A stretch of DNA of 61,792 bases from Hyphomicrobiales bacterium (GCA_003963455.1 RXJA01000261.1:1-61792), one strand, 5' to 3'. Shown: positions 44,002 through 54,605, counted from the first letter of the stretch. The notes: generated by a model not told the origin, from the letters alone. A program made the numbers and translations.

Positions 44002-47000
44002 TTATTCCTGAGTGGCTGTCGCTTGCGTCCCGCCCGAATTCTCGTTGGCCGCCTTGCCCTTGAAGATGCGGCGCACCGTGACGAACAAGAGCGGCACGAG
44101 GAAGACGCCGATCACCGTCGCCGCGATCATGCCGCCCATGACGCCGATGCCGACCGAGTTCTGCGCTCCCGAGCCCGCGCCGCTGGCGATCGCGAGCGGC
44201 GTGACGCCGAGGATGAAGGCCAGCGACGTCATCAGGATCGGCCGCAGGCGTTGCCGCGCCGCGTCGAGCGTCGCCTCGACCAACCCCATTCCAGCCGACT
44301 GCCGCTCGATGGCGAACTCGACTATGAGGATGGCGTTCTTGGCGGCGAGACCGATCGTCGTCAGCAGACCGACCTTGAAATAGACGTCGTTGGTTTGGCC
44401 GAAGAGTGTCGCCGCCGCCAGCGCGCCGAAGATACCGATCGGCACCGAGAGCATCACCGCGAACGGGATCGACCAGCTTTCGTAGAGCGCGGCGAGGCAA
44501 AGGAAGACGACCAGCGCTGAAATCGCATAGAGCGACATCGCCTGGTTGCCGGAAAGCCTCTCCTGATGCGACAGCCCGGTCCATTCATGCGAATATCCGG
44601 CGGGCAATTGCGCGACCAGTTTGTCGATCTCGTCCATGGCCGCGCCCGAGCTTTGGCCGGCTGCCGCCGCGCCCTGGATCTCGACCGCCGCCGAGCCGTT
44701 GTAGCGTTCGAGGCGGGGCGATCCGTATGTCCAGTGGCTGGAGGCTAACGCGGAGAACGGGACCATGACGCCGCCGGAGTTGCGGACCTGCCATTTGTCG
44801 AGATCTTCCGGCTGCATGCGGAAGCCCGCGTCCGACTGCAGATAGACCGGCTTTACCCGCCCGCGGTCGATGAAATCGTTGACATAGTCGCTGCCCCAGG
44901 CAGTCGACAGCGTGTTGTTGATGTCGGCGAGGCTGATGCCCAGCGCGCTCGCCTTTTCCTGGTCGATATCGACCGAAAATTGCGGCTGATCCTCCTGGCC
45001 GTTGGGGCGCGTGTTGGCGAGCAGCTTGCTCTGCGCGGCAAGGCCGAGCAGCTTGTTGCGCGTCTGGATCAGCGCCTCATGGCCGGCGCCGTTGACGTCC
45101 TGCAGGTAGAAATCGAAGCCGTTGGTGTTGCCGAAACCCTGAATGGCGGGCGGGGCGAGCGCGAAGACCTGGGCGTCCCTGATTTTGGAGAAGGCGCCCA
45201 TGGCGCGGCCGGCCACCGCCGATGCGGCGAGAGCCGGCGTCTTGCGCAGGCTGAAATCCTTCATCCGAACGAAGGCGATGCCGACATTCTGCCCGGCGCC
45301 GCCAAAGCCGAAGCCGGAAGCGGTGAACACGCCTTCGACCGCGTCCTTCTCTTCGTTCAGATAGTGGTCGGTCACCTGGGCGAGCACACGTTCGGTGCGG
45401 TCCTGCGTCGCGCCGACGGGCAACGATGCGCTGGTGATCAGGATGCCCTGATCTTCTTCCGGCAGGAATGAGCTCGGCAGTCGCGCAAACATCCAGCCCA
45501 TGGCGACGACGATGGCCAGGAACACGGCAAGGAAGCGCCAGGACCGGTTGATGATGCCCTGCGAGCCGTCGCGATAGGCGATCGTGCCGCGGTCGAAGAC
45601 GCGGTTGAACCAGCCGAACGGCCCCTTCTGCGTCGCATGGTCCTTTGGCGGGCGCAGGATGGTGGCGCAGAGCGCCGGCGTCAGCACCAGCGCGACCAGC
45701 ACCGAAAGCACCATGGCCGAGACGATGGTGACCGAGAATTGCCGGTAGATGATGCCGGTGGAACCGCCGAAGAAAGCCATCGGCACGAACACGGCCGACA
45801 GCACGGTGGCGATGCCGATCAGCGCGCCGGTGATCTCGTTCATCGATTTGCGCGTCGCCTCTTTTGGCGGCAGGCCTTCCTCGTGCATCACGCGCTCGAC
45901 ATTCTCGACCACGACGATGGCGTCGTCGACGAGCAGGCCGATGGCCAGAACCATGGCGAACATGGTGAGCGTGTTGATCGAGTAGCCGAAGAAGGAGAGC
46001 ACGCCGAAAGTGCCGAGCAGCACCACGGGCACGGCGATCGTCGGGATGATGGTGGCGCGCAGGTTCTGCAGGAACAGCAGCATCACCAGGAACACCAGCA
46101 CGATCGCTTCGGCCAGCGTCTTCACCACCTCCTCGATCGACAGGCGCACGAAGGGCGAGGTGTCATAGGGGTAGACGACCTCGACGCCCTGCGGGAAGGT
46201 GGAGCTCAGGCGATTGATGGTCGCGCGCACCGCCTCGGCCGTGCTGATGGCGTTGGCGCCCGTCGCCAGGTTGACGGCGACGCCGGCGGCCGGCTTGCCG
46301 TTGTAATGGGCTTGCGTGGTGTAGCTTTCGGCGCCGATCTCGACCCTGGCGACATCGTTCAGCCGCACCAGCGAGCCGTCGGTGTTGCTTTTCAGGATGA
46401 TGTTGCGGAACTGCTCGGCGGTCTGCAGCCTGCTTTTGGCCGTCACCGTGGCGTTGAGCTGCTGGCCCTTGCGCGCCGGAAGTCCGCCGAGCTGGCCGGC
46501 CGATACCTGCGTGTTCTGCGCTTCGATCGCAGTCGCCACATCGCTCGGCATCAACGCATATTGCGCAAGCTTGTCGGGATCGAGCCAGATGCGCATCGCG
46601 TAGCCTGAGCCGAAGAGCTGCGTCGAGCCGACGCCTTCGACGCGCTTCAGCGTGTCGTTGATGGTGCTGTCGACATAGTCGGCGAGATCGGTCGAGTTCA
46701 TCTTGCCGTCGCTGGAGACGAAGCCGATGACCATCAGGAAGCCGGTCGATGATTTGGAGACGGTGATGCCGTTGCTCTGGACGACCTGCGGCAGCTGCGA
46801 CTGCACGAGTTGCAGCTTGTTCTGCGTCTGAACCTGGGCCGTGTCCGCGTTGGCGGCGCTGGTGAAGGTCAGCGTGATCGAGGCCTGGCCGGTCGAGGTC
46901 GATGTCGCCGTCATGTAATCGAGATTGTCGATGCCGGTCATGCCCTGCTCGATGACCTTGGTCACCGAGTTCTCGACCGTCTGGGCATCGGCGCCGGGGT

Positions 47001-47145
47001 AGCTGGCGCTGATGTTGACGGTGGTGGGCGCGATCTGCGGATATTGCGAGATCGGCAGCGACTGCAGCGCCAGCAACCCGCCCAGCATGATCACGATGGC
47101 GATCACCCAGGCGAAGATCGGCCGGTTGATGAAGAAAGCCGACAT
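44002..47145 (-). CDS. RND multidrug efflux permease (HAE1, AcrB/MexB type)
   Basis: A 1047-aa RND permease, normal for HAE1. It begins [20 protein letters not shown], and the proton-relay pair is Asp407/Asp408 in [14 protein letters not shown], the same numbering as AcrB. Two six-helix halves with large periplasmic loops (porter and docking domains) are visible, with the second half's motif [14 protein letters not shown] carrying the relay Lys. It exports amphipathic drugs by proton antiport. It follows the adaptor gene by 4 bp in the operon. Confidence 0.95.
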   Translation of the reverse strand: MSAFFINRPIFAWVIAIVIMLGGLLALQSLPISQYPQIAPTTVNISASYPGADAQTVENSVTKVIEQGMTGIDNLDYMTATSTSTGQASITLTFTSAANADTAQVQTQNKLQLVQSQLPQVVQSNGITVSKSSTGFLMVIGFVSSDGKMNSTDLADYVDSTINDTLKRVEGVGSTQLFGSGYAMRIWLDPDKLAQYALMPSDVATAIEAQNTQVSAGQLGGLPARKGQQLNATVTAKSRLQTAEQFRNIILKSNTDGSLVRLNDVARVEIGAESYTTQAHYNGKPAAGVAVNLATGANAISTAEAVRATINRLSSTFPQGVEVVYPYDTSPFVRLSIEEVVKTLAEAIVLVFLVMLLFLQNLRATIIPTIAVPVVLLGTFGVLSFFGYSINTLTMFAMVLAIGLLVDDAIVVVENVERVMHEEGLPPKEATRKSMNEITGALIGIATVLSAVFVPMAFFGGSTGIIYRQFSVTIVSAMVLSVLVALVLTPALCATILRPPKDHATQKGPFGWFNRVFDRGTIAYRDGSQGIINRSWRFLAVFLAIVVAMGWMFARLPSSFLPEEDQGILITSASLPVGATQDRTERVLAQVTDHYLNEEKDAVEGVFTASGFGFGGAGQNVGIAFVRMKDFSLRKTPALAASAVAGRAMGAFSKIRDAQVFALAPPAIQGFGNTNGFDFYLQDVNGAGHEALIQTRNKLLGLAAQSKLLANTRPNGQEDQPQFSVDIDQEKASALGISLADINNTLSTAWGSDYVNDFIDRGRVKPVYLQSDAGFRMQPEDLDKWQVRNSGGVMVPFSALASSHWTYGSPRLERYNGSAAVEIQGAAAAGQSSGAAMDEIDKLVAQLPAGYSHEWTGLSHQERLSGNQAMSLYAISALVVFLCLAALYESWSIPFAVMLSVPIGIFGALAAATLFGQTNDVYFKVGLLTTIGLAAKNAILIVEFAIERQSAGMGLVEATLDAARQRLRPILMTSLAFILGVTPLAIASGAGSGAQNSVGIGVMGGMIAATVIGVFLVPLLFVTVRRIFKGKAANENSGGTQATATQE

Positions 47146-47149
47146 CGCT

Positions 47150-48427
47150 TCAGTTCCCGGTTGCGCCAGAGGCTGGTTGTTTGGCGGCGCCGGCGGGTTC
47201 CGCCGAGGCGGAGCTTTGCTCGCGATCCTTGATCTCGCCGGTCGTCTCGTCGATCGTCACTTCGACCGCCGTCGCGTCGCCGCCGGCGCGCACCAGTTGC
47301 AGGCCTTCGACGATGACCCGATCACCATCGCTGACGCCGGAATCCACCAGCCAGTTGTTGCCGACGCTGTTGCGCACGCTGAGCACGCGCTGCTCGACCT
47401 TGCCCTGGGCATTGACCACCATGGCCGTCGCCTGGCCCTTGGGGTCGCGGGTGACGCCGCGCTGAGGCACCAGGAAGCTGTTCTGGGCGACGCCTTCCTC
47501 GACGATGGCGCGCACATACATGCCGGGCAGCAGCAGGCGGTCGGGATTGGGGAACTGGGCTCTGAGCGCGAAGGTGCCGGTGGACTGGTCGACATTGGCG
47601 CCGGTGAATTCCATCTTGCCGTTCTGTGCATAGATGGTGCCGTTGTCGAGCTTCAGCTTGACGCTGACATTGGACCCGCTGAACTTCACGCGGCCTTCGT
47701 TGATCGCCTGGCGCAAATTGAGCAGGTTGGTGCTCGACTGCGTGACATCGACATTGATGGGATCGAGCGAGCGAATGGTGGTCAGCACCGTCTCCTGGTT
47801 GGCGGTGACCAAAGCTCCCGGCGTCAATGTCGATTTGTCGATGCGGCCGGCGATCGGCGCGGTGATCGAGGTGCGGTTCAGGCTGATGCGCGCCGTCTCG
47901 ACGCTGGCCTTGGCCGCCGCGACGTCGGCCTGCGCCTGCGCCAGCGTGGCGGCGGCATCGTCGTAATCCTGCTTCGAGACGACGTTCTGCTTCAGCAGCC
48001 CGGCATAGCGGTCGAACTTGGCCTGCGCGGTGGGCACGGCGGCTTCCGCCTTCTGCTGCGTCGCGAGAGCGCTGTCATAGGAAGCCTGATAGCTCGCTGG
48101 GTCGATGAGGTAGAGAGGCTGTCCCGCCACCACCTCTGCGCCTTCCTGGAACAGCCGCTGCTGGATGATGCCGTCGACCTGCGGACGCACCTCGGCGATG
48201 AGCGAGGCTGCCGTGCGGCCGGGCAGCTCGGCGGTGATCGCAACCGACTGCGGGTGCAGCGTGATGACGCCGACCTCGGGCCTGCCGGCACCGCCCATGC
48301 CCGCCGGCACCTGGCTCTTTTCCTGCGAGCAGGCCGCCAGAAGCAGCGCGGCGCACAGGATTCCCGTCCAGGGAGACAGGCCGCGTGACCTGGCCGGCGA
48401 CAGACAACGACTAGGCTGGATATGCAT
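47150..48427 (-). CDS. Periplasmic adaptor lipoprotein (AcrA/MexA type)
   Basis: A 425-aa membrane-fusion protein with a lipoprotein signal (LAAC at about 30-33). The lipoyl half-motif [20 protein letters not shown], an alpha-hairpin (about 110-180) and the second lipoyl half ([20 protein letters not shown]) are clear, as are the beta-barrel and C-terminal membrane-proximal regions. It joins the AcrB-type permease 4 bp downstream to the outer-membrane factor. Its start overlaps the end of the upstream RND gene by 17 bases. Confidence 0.92.
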   Translation of the reverse strand: MHIQPSRCLSPARSRGLSPWTGILCAALLLAACSQEKSQVPAGMGGAGRPEVGVITLHPQSVAITAELPGRTAASLIAEVRPQVDGIIQQRLFQEGAEVVAGQPLYLIDPASYQASYDSALATQQKAEAAVPTAQAKFDRYAGLLKQNVVSKQDYDDAAATLAQAQADVAAAKASVETARISLNRTSITAPIAGRIDKSTLTPGALVTANQETVLTTIRSLDPINVDVTQSSTNLLNLRQAINEGRVKFSGSNVSVKLKLDNGTIYAQNGKMEFTGANVDQSTGTFALRAQFPNPDRLLLPGMYVRAIVEEGVAQNSFLVPQRGVTRDPKGQATAMVVNAQGKVEQRVLSVRNSVGNNWLVDSGVSDGDRVIVEGLQLVRAGGDATAVEVTIDETTGEIKDREQSSASAEPAGAAKQPASGATGN

Positions 48428-51400
48428 TGGCTGGGTCTTTCCCTGGAGTTGGGGTCTTTGCCTGGCCGGTCGCGCCAGGCGCTTCGACCAACAGCTTGCC
48501 GAGATGGCGGGCGAGGAAGCGCTGGATGTCATCCATGAAGGTGTAGACCACCGGCACGTAGACAAGGCTGAGCACGGTGGACGAGATGAGTCCACCGATC
48601 ACGGCGATCGCCATCGGCGCCCGGGTTTCCGCGTCGGCGCCGATGCCAAGCGCGATCGGCAGCATGCCGGCGCCCATGGCGATCGATGTCATGACGATGG
48701 GCCGGGCCCGCTTGCGGGCGGCGTCGAGCAGTGCCTCGAAGCGGCTCATGCCATGCTCCTTCTCGGCGACCAGGGCATATTCGACGAGCAGGATCGAGTT
48801 CTTGGCCGCGATGCCCATCAGCATCAGTATGCCGATCAACGGCGAGATGCCAAGCGCCTTGCCGGTAATGAGCAGAAAACCGAGCGCGCCGCCAACCGAC
48901 AGCGGCAGCGCCACCAGGATGGTCACCGGCTGCACGAAGCCGCGGAAGAGCAGCACCAGCGTCAGGTACATCAGGATGATGCCCGCGGCGATCGCGGTGG
49001 CGAAGCCCGTGAACAGCTCCTGCATGCGCTGGGCGTCGCCGCGCGCCAGTTCGTGCACGCCGGCTGGAAGGTTTTGCATCGCGGGCAGGGCGCGGATGGC
49101 CTCGGTCGCCTGGCCGAGCGTCAGGCCGGAAAGGTCTGCCTCGACCGTGGCGCTGCGGCTTCTGTCGACACGCGTGATGCTGTTGGGGCCGGCGTTGAAG
49201 CCGATATCCGCGACGGCGCCAAGCGGAACGGTGCCCTTAGTGCCGGTCAGCGGCAGCATGGCGAGCTTTGCCGGATCGTCGATGGCGCCATCGGGCAAGG
49301 TCACGATGATCGAGACCTGGCGGTCGCCGAGATTGAACTTCGCCAGGCTGGTGTCGGTGTCGCCGATGGTGGCGATCTTGACCGTCGCCGCGATCTCGGT
49401 CGGCGTGACGCCGAGCTCCGCCGCCCTGGCGCTGTCGGGCCGCACGATCAGCTCCGGTTTGGTGGTGGCCGCGGTCGAGGTCGGATTGATCAGTCCGGGA
49501 ACCGACTTCATCCCGTCGATCAGCGCATCGCTTGCCTTTTCGAGGGCTTGGCCATCGTCGCCGACCAGCGTGATCGACACCTTGGCGCCGGAGAAGCCGT
49601 CGGCGCCGAACTGGATGCGGGCGCCGGGAATGTCGTTGAGCTTGGGCGAGGCCTCGGCCTCGAACTGCTGCTGGCTCATGCTCCGCTCGGCGCGTGGCTT
49701 GAGATTGACGGTGACGGTCGCGGTGCGCACTTCGGCCGAGCTCGAGCTCTGGTTCGGCCCTCCGCCCGAGGAGGCGGCCGTGCCAATGGTGGCGAACACG
49801 CTGTCGACGGCCGGCTCGTTCTCCAGCCGCCTGGTGATTTCCTGCACCGCCGTCGTGGTCTGCTCGATGGTCGAGCCGGGCTGCAGCTCGACCGAGATCA
49901 TCGAGCGGCCGCGATCCGCCGCGGCCATGAATTCGGTCGGCAAGTGCGTCGCCAGCATCATCGAACCGGCAAAGAAGGCGATGCCCGCAGCAAGCGTGAT
50001 CCAACGGTAGTCGAGCGCCTTGCGCAGCAGCCAGAGATAGGTCGGCACCCAGGCAGGCGTGTCGTCCTCATCATGGCCGCCGGCACGCACCAGATAGGCG
50101 CCCATCAGCGGGGTGAGCATCCGCGCCACCAGCAGCGAGAACAGCACGGACACGCAAACGGCGACCGCAAAGGAGAAGAAGAACTTGCCGGGAATGCCGG
50201 GCATGAAGGCGACGGGGAGGAACACGGCGACGATGGTGGCGGTGGTCGCCACCACGGCGAGGCCGATCTCGTCCGCCGCCTCGATCGCCGCCTGGTAGGC
50301 GCTGACGCCGGTCTGGCGCATATGGCGCACGATGTTCTCGATCTCGACGATGGCGTCGTCGACGAGGATGCCGACGACCAGCGAGAGCGCCAACAGGGTG
50401 ATGTTGTTGAGCGAGATGTCGAAGGCCGCCATCACCGCGAAGGTCGGGATCAGCGACAGCGGCATAGCCACCGCCGACACCAGCGTTGCCCTGATGTCGC
50501 GCAGGAACAGCCAGACCACGCCGATGGCGAGCAGGGCGCCGAGCCAGAGCGCCTCCAGCGCGGCATCGTAGCTTTCCTGGACGAAGCCGGACGAGGAGGT
50601 GACTTCCGTGAATTTTGCCGTCGTGGTGATGGCGCCCATGTCGGCGATCGCGGCGCGGGCGGCCTTGACCACGTCGATCTCGCTCGAGCCGACCGATCTG
50701 TAGACGTTGAAGGCAACGACCTGCCTGCCGTCGAGATAGGCGGCCTGGCGCGGCTTTTCCCAGCTGTCGACGACGGTGCCGAGGTCGGAAAGCTTGACGT
50801 CGCCGGCGCCGCTCAGCGCAATGCGTGTATCGGCCAGCGCCTCGACGGTCGTGGCGCTGGCCAGCGTGCGTACAGACTGCTCCTGGCCGCCGATATTGGC
50901 GCGGCCGCCCGGCTGGTTGACGTTGTTGGAGGCCAGCGTCTGGCTGACGTCGCCGGCGCTGATGCCCAGCGCCGCAAGGCGATCGGGGTCGAGCTCGACG
51001 CGGATGACCCGGTCGACGCCGCCGGACCGGGTGATCTTGGAGACGCCGTCGACACCGAGCAGGTCCTTGGCGACGTCGTTGTCGATGTACCAGCTGAGCG
51101 CGTCCGGCGACATGGCCGGCGCCTCGACGACAAAGGTCAGCACCGAATTGCCGGTGGCGTTGACCTTGGCCACGACCGGTGTCTGGGCCGCGGCCGGCAG
51201 GCTGGACTGCACGCCCGAGACGGCGTTGCGGACGTCGTTGGTGGCGGTCTCGGGGTCTGTGCCGAGGGTGAATTCGACCGTGGTGACGGACGAGCCCTCG
51301 CTGATCGAGGTCGAGACGTCGTCGACACCTTCGAGGGTGGCCACGGCATTTTCGATCACCCGCGCGACCTGGACTTCCATTTCGCTCGGCGCCGCGCCCG

Positions 51401-51557
51401 GCTGCGCCACCGTGACGGTGACCGTCGGCAGGTCGATGTCGGGCATGTTGTTCGTGCGCAACTGCATGAAGCCGTAGACGCCGGCGATCGCAAGCGACAG
51501 GAACAGAACGATGGTCGGCACCGGATTGCGGATCGACCAGGAGGAGATGGCATTCAT
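48411..51557 (-). CDS. RND efflux permease, second of the operon
   Basis: A 1048-aa RND permease distinct from the AcrB-like one: it begins MNAISSWSIRNPVPTIVLFL, has Asp400/Asp401 in GILVDDAIVEIENI and a second-half GIAAKNSILLVEYA motif. This pattern belongs to a branch of HAE1-like pumps common in alphaproteobacteria. Substrate not predictable. Its ATG overlaps the upstream adaptor's stop (ATGA), so adaptor and permease are one functional pair. Confidence 0.94.
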   Translation of the reverse strand: MNAISSWSIRNPVPTIVLFLSLAIAGVYGFMQLRTNNMPDIDLPTVTVTVAQPGAAPSEMEVQVARVIENAVATLEGVDDVSTSISEGSSVTTVEFTLGTDPETATNDVRNAVSGVQSSLPAAAQTPVVAKVNATGNSVLTFVVEAPAMSPDALSWYIDNDVAKDLLGVDGVSKITRSGGVDRVIRVELDPDRLAALGISAGDVSQTLASNNVNQPGGRANIGGQEQSVRTLASATTVEALADTRIALSGAGDVKLSDLGTVVDSWEKPRQAAYLDGRQVVAFNVYRSVGSSEIDVVKAARAAIADMGAITTTAKFTEVTSSSGFVQESYDAALEALWLGALLAIGVVWLFLRDIRATLVSAVAMPLSLIPTFAVMAAFDISLNNITLLALSLVVGILVDDAIVEIENIVRHMRQTGVSAYQAAIEAADEIGLAVVATTATIVAVFLPVAFMPGIPGKFFFSFAVAVCVSVLFSLLVARMLTPLMGAYLVRAGGHDEDDTPAWVPTYLWLLRKALDYRWITLAAGIAFFAGSMMLATHLPTEFMAAADRGRSMISVELQPGSTIEQTTTAVQEITRRLENEPAVDSVFATIGTAASSGGGPNQSSSSAEVRTATVTVNLKPRAERSMSQQQFEAEASPKLNDIPGARIQFGADGFSGAKVSITLVGDDGQALEKASDALIDGMKSVPGLINPTSTAATTKPELIVRPDSARAAELGVTPTEIAATVKIATIGDTDTSLAKFNLGDRQVSIIVTLPDGAIDDPAKLAMLPLTGTKGTVPLGAVADIGFNAGPNSITRVDRSRSATVEADLSGLTLGQATEAIRALPAMQNLPAGVHELARGDAQRMQELFTGFATAIAAGIILMYLTLVLLFRGFVQPVTILVALPLSVGGALGFLLITGKALGISPLIGILMLMGIAAKNSILLVEYALVAEKEHGMSRFEALLDAARKRARPIVMTSIAMGAGMLPIALGIGADAETRAPMAIAVIGGLISSTVLSLVYVPVVYTFMDDIQRFLARHLGKLLVEAPGATGQAKTPTPGKDPANAYPA

Positions 51558-52711
51558 CGTGTCTGCTCCACCGCGGCTGCGGCATCGGACGCCGCGGCTT
51601 CCACTGAGGTGACGCGCACGAGGTTGCCGTCATTGAGGAAGCCTGCGCCCGCGACGACGACTTGGTCGCCTTCCGACAAGCCGCTTTCGATGGCGACCCG
51701 GCCGTTCTGGCGCGTGCCGGTCGCAACGGGATGCGCGCTGACCTTGCTTTCTCCGTCGATGACGAACACGGCCGGTTTGCCGTCATGCCAAATCAGGGCC
51801 GTCTCGGCGACGGTGAGCTGCTGGGATGCAGCCGTTTCGATCGTGACGCGGGCGAACATGCCGGGTTTCAGGCCGGAGCCTTCGCCGACCGCGACATAGA
51901 CGGTGGCAAGCCGGGTGGTGGCGTTGACCGTCTCGGCTATCGAGGAAACGCTGCCGGAGAAGGCGCGGCCGGAGGCATCGACGATGTTCGCCGCCTGACC
52001 GACCGAAATGCCCGCCAGGTCCTTTTCGGGGACGAGCACCCCGACCTCCAGCCTGCCGTCGCGGATGATCTTCATCAGCTCGGTGCCGGCCTGCACGATC
52101 GAGCCTGCCACCGCCGGCTTGCTGGACACGATACCGTCGAACGGTGCGCGGATGGTCGTCCTGTCCAGTTGGGCCTGCAGCCGCTCGGCGGCGGCCTCGG
52201 CCTGGTCGACGCCGGCCTTGCCGGTCTTGACGGCGGTCGCCTTGTCCTCGGCGGTTTCGGCGCTTACGGCGTTGCTGGCGAGCAGCTTGTCGGCGCGCGC
52301 GGCGGCCGACCGCGCCGAGTCGAGCGTCGCCTGCGCCTGGGCGACGGCTGCCTTCTGCTCGGCAAGCTGGGCCTTGAGGAGCGAGTCGTCCAATCTCGCG
52401 ACGACATCGCCCGCCTTCACATGGTCGCCTTCCTTCACCAGAACGTCGGTCAGGCGCAGGCCGCTTTCTTCCGCGCCGATCGTCGCTTCCTGCCAGGCGG
52501 AGACGGTGCCGGTGGCGCTGACGGAGGATGTGATGCGGCGGGAAAGAACCTTCTCCACGGACACGGTCAGCGTGGCAGCCTGAGCGGGTGCGGCTTTCGT
52601 GACGTCCGGCTCGGACGTGCCGCGGCCATAGGCCTTCAGCATCGCGACGACGCCGGCCGCGACCAGTACCGCAACGAGGAGAAGACGGCTCTTACGCAAT
52701 TTTCTGGTCAT
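51554..52711 (-). CDS. Periplasmic adaptor protein of the second RND pump
   Basis: A 385-aa membrane-fusion protein with one N-terminal membrane anchor (about 9-26, LLLVAVLVAAGVVAMLKAY), no lipobox Cys, a lipoyl half-motif (GLRLTDVLVKEGDHVKAGDV), a coiled hairpin (about 110-175) and a barrel domain (LEVGVLVPEKDLAGISVGQA). Its ATGA overlap with the RND gene makes them partners. It is probably the first gene of the five-gene efflux operon. No clear ribosome binding site precedes ATG 52711, so translation may depend on coupling to an upstream frame. Confidence 0.92.
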   Translation of the reverse strand: MTRKLRKSRLLLVAVLVAAGVVAMLKAYGRGTSEPDVTKAAPAQAATLTVSVEKVLSRRITSSVSATGTVSAWQEATIGAEESGLRLTDVLVKEGDHVKAGDVVARLDDSLLKAQLAEQKAAVAQAQATLDSARSAAARADKLLASNAVSAETAEDKATAVKTGKAGVDQAEAAAERLQAQLDRTTIRAPFDGIVSSKPAVAGSIVQAGTELMKIIRDGRLEVGVLVPEKDLAGISVGQAANIVDASGRAFSGSVSSIAETVNATTRLATVYVAVGEGSGLKPGMFARVTIETAASQQLTVAETALIWHDGKPAVFVIDGESKVSAHPVATGTRQNGRVAIESGLSEGDQVVVAGAGFLNDGNLVRVTSVEAAASDAAAAVEQTR

Positions 52712-52895
52712 GATTTTCAGTGTTCGAAGACTCGATCGGAAGCGACAGGCGGTAAGCGGCGAAGCTCAGCCGGATTGCCCCCGTCAACTCCTGCTTCGAC
52801 AGGACCCGCTGGCCGGCATGGGCACCGGGGCGGATCGTCAGGGGCGAGCCCAGGGAGGCAAGCAGCCGCAGCATCATCAGGGCTTCCCACATCAT
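52692..52895 (-). CDS. Doubtful small open frame upstream of the adaptor
   Basis: A 67-aa frame (MMWEALMMLRLLASLGSPLT...) whose end overlaps the adaptor start by 20 bases. It has moderate hydrophobicity at the N-terminus and an amphipathic middle, with no recognised family. It could be a leader peptide that couples translation of the adaptor, which lacks its own ribosome binding site, or a chance frame. The remaining gap to 53000 shows no other gene. Confidence 0.25.
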   Translation of the reverse strand: MMWEALMMLRLLASLGSPLTIRPGAHAGQRVLSKQELTGAIRLSFAAYRLSLPIESSNTENHDQKIA

Positions 52896-53000
52896 GGTGT
52901 TCCGTGCTTGGTGGCGGTCGCGCGGACGCGCCCGCCAATTCGCAAAAAGTACCGGCCGGCCCGTGAACGGGTGGGTCAAGGGGCCGGCCGGCGCAGCCGG

Positions 53001-53666
53001 TCAGAGTTGCTCGTCACTCCGGGGTAGGGGTGGAGGGAGCTGTCCGCCGTGATCGGGCAGACCTCCTGGGCCGGCTGCCTCCGGCGGATCGCCCCATGGA
53101 CCGGGGGGCGGGCCGTGCGGCCGATCCGCCGAAGCAAGTATTTCGAGCTGTTCGGGCGTCAGCTTGGCGCGCAAAACAGCGATGGCGTCCTTCAGTTTGG
53201 TCGCCGAGGCGGCCCGCTTGGTCACCTCGTCGGCCAGCTTTTCCTGGAAAGCGAAGGGGTCACGGACAGCACTTGGCGCAGGTTTGTCGGGACCCGGACC
53301 GCCGGTGCCGCCCAAGCCGAAGTCCGGCCGTGCCGGCGGCGCCAGCACCGCCTGCAGCGCGCTGGTGTAGTCGCGCCAGGCATCGAGCTGCTCGGAGCGG
53401 ATGCCGACCCGGGTCTCGAGCGCGGCGAGCCGGGCAGCGAGAAATTCCGGCGGCGGCCCCATGCGGCGCGGGCCGAAGTCCTGCGGGCCGTGCCGCATTG
53501 CCCGGCCTGGACCGTGCCACGGCATCGGGCCGGGGCCCGCGTCGTCCTGCCGGCCGATTGCCGGCGGCTCGCCTCCGGGCACCGCGCCAGGCTCCGGTTG
53601 CGCGGCGAAAACGGGGTGGATGGCCGCGACCGAAAAGAGGCCGAGCCCCAGAAGTCTGCTTCGCAT
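53001..53666 (-). CDS. Periplasmic LTXXQ-motif protein (Spy/CpxP-like)
   Basis: A 221-aa protein with signal peptide (MRSRLLGLGLFSVAAIHPVF, cleavage near FAA) and a helical core containing two LTXXQ-like elements: LAALETRVGIRSEQLDAWRD (degenerate) and LRAKLTPEQLEILAS. The N- and C-termini are Pro/Gly-rich. Spy/CpxP-like proteins act as periplasmic chaperones or as brakes on envelope two-component sensors. It is divergent from the response regulator gene (starts 213 bp apart) and upstream of the efflux operon on the same strand, so a role in envelope-stress sensing for this locus is likely. Confidence 0.8.
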   Translation of the reverse strand: MRSRLLGLGLFSVAAIHPVFAAQPEPGAVPGGEPPAIGRQDDAGPGPMPWHGPGRAMRHGPQDFGPRRMGPPPEFLAARLAALETRVGIRSEQLDAWRDYTSALQAVLAPPARPDFGLGGTGGPGPDKPAPSAVRDPFAFQEKLADEVTKRAASATKLKDAIAVLRAKLTPEQLEILASADRPHGPPPGPWGDPPEAAGPGGLPDHGGQLPPPLPRSDEQL

Positions 53667-53770
53667 GACGTGATCCTTTCATGCATGCTTCGGATGAAGG
53701 GGAGGATAGGAAGCGTCTTTTGCCGCTTTGCTTCGGAGCGTTGCCGAAGGTCTCCGGAAAAAGGAGATTT

Positions 53771-53803
53771 GTTTCCGAATGTTTCCGGCGGCCTTGCGGA
53801 AAC
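53771..53803. promoter_or_regulatory. Candidate response-regulator operator (GTTTCCG repeats)
   Basis: GTTTCCG occurs at 53771-53777 and 53781-53787, spaced exactly 10 bp start to start, and inverted as CGGAAAC at 53797-53803. Two direct repeats one helical turn apart are the usual footprint of OmpR-family regulators. The site lies in the intergenic region shared by the LTXXQ gene and the response regulator gene. Confidence 0.55.
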
Positions 53804-53845
53804 GTTGCGTTGCAATTTTCCATGCCGCTCGGCGGCGTCGCTCCC

Positions 53846-53851
53846 TATAAT
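53846..53851 (+). promoter_or_regulatory. -10 box (TATAAT) of the response regulator/kinase operon
   Basis: A perfect TATAAT stands 28 bp before the response regulator ATG. No good -35 is seen 17 bp upstream, which fits activator-dependent transcription from the nearby GTTTCCG repeats. Confidence 0.5.
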
Positions 53852-53879
53852 CACGGCGACAAAGGCAAGCGGGCGAAGA

Positions 53880-54605
53880 ATGCAGACACAATCCCATATC
53901 CTGGTCGTGGACGACGATCGCGAGATCAGGACGCTGCTCGGGCGCTATCTCGACGGGCAGGGCTTTCGCGTTTCGGTGGCGGCGGACCGGCGCGAGTGCG
54001 AGCAGAAGCTCGGCTCCGGCCAGTTCGACCTCATCGTGCTCGACGTCATGCTGCCGGACGGCTCCGGCCTCGACATCTGCCGGAGCCTGCGCGACCGCAA
54101 GCCGCATATCCCCGTCATCCTGCTGACGGCGCTGAAGGAGGATGTCGACCGCATCATCGGGCTGGAACTCGGCGCCGACGACTATCTCGGCAAGCCGTTC
54201 AACCCACGCGAGCTTTCGGCCCGCATCCGCGCGGTGCTCAGGCGTTCGGCGCCGGAAGAAGCCGCCCCGGCCAAGGTTCGCGTCTATCATTTCGCGGGTT
54301 ACAGGCTGGAGCCGGACACGCGAAAGGTGATGGATGCCGATGGCGCCCTGGTCGACCTTACCGGCGCCGAGTTCGACCTGCTGCAAGTCTTTCTCGATCG
54401 GCCGGGGCGGCTCTTGTCGCGCGACCAGTTGCTCGACCTGACGCAAGGGCGCGAGCGCGAGCCGCTCGACCGGTCCGTCGACGTGTTGATGAGCCGGCTG
54501 CGCCGGAAATTCGCCGAAGCGGGCGAGGAGAACCTGTTCAAGACCGTGCGCAATGGCGGCTATCAGCTGACCGCGCGGGTCGAGACGGCGGAGACCGGGG
54601 CATGA
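53880..54605 (+). CDS. OmpR-family response regulator
   Basis: A 241-aa regulator. The receiver domain (1-120) has the acidic pocket in ILVVDDDREIRTLL, phospho-acceptor Asp in LIVLDVMLPDGSGL (about Asp57), the Thr in VILLTALKED and Lys in YLGKPFNPREL. The winged-helix DNA-binding domain (about 145-235) includes LTGAEFDLLQVFLDRPGRLL and RSVDVLMSRLRRKF. It overlaps the kinase gene by ATGA. Its likely targets are the divergent LTXXQ gene and the RND operon, by position; this is inferred. Confidence 0.93.
   Translation: MQTQSHILVVDDDREIRTLLGRYLDGQGFRVSVAADRRECEQKLGSGQFDLIVLDVMLPDGSGLDICRSLRDRKPHIPVILLTALKEDVDRIIGLELGADDYLGKPFNPRELSARIRAVLRRSAPEEAAPAKVRVYHFAGYRLEPDTRKVMDADGALVDLTGAEFDLLQVFLDRPGRLLSRDQLLDLTQGREREPLDRSVDVLMSRLRRKFAEAGEENLFKTVRNGGYQLTARVETAETGA

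Noticed and set aside
48165..51899. A 1244-codon open frame on the plus strand
   Set aside because: It lies antisense to the two adaptor genes and an RND permease, is rich in Arg, Asp and Gly, and shows no domain; it is a shadow of high-GC codon usage on the opposite strand.
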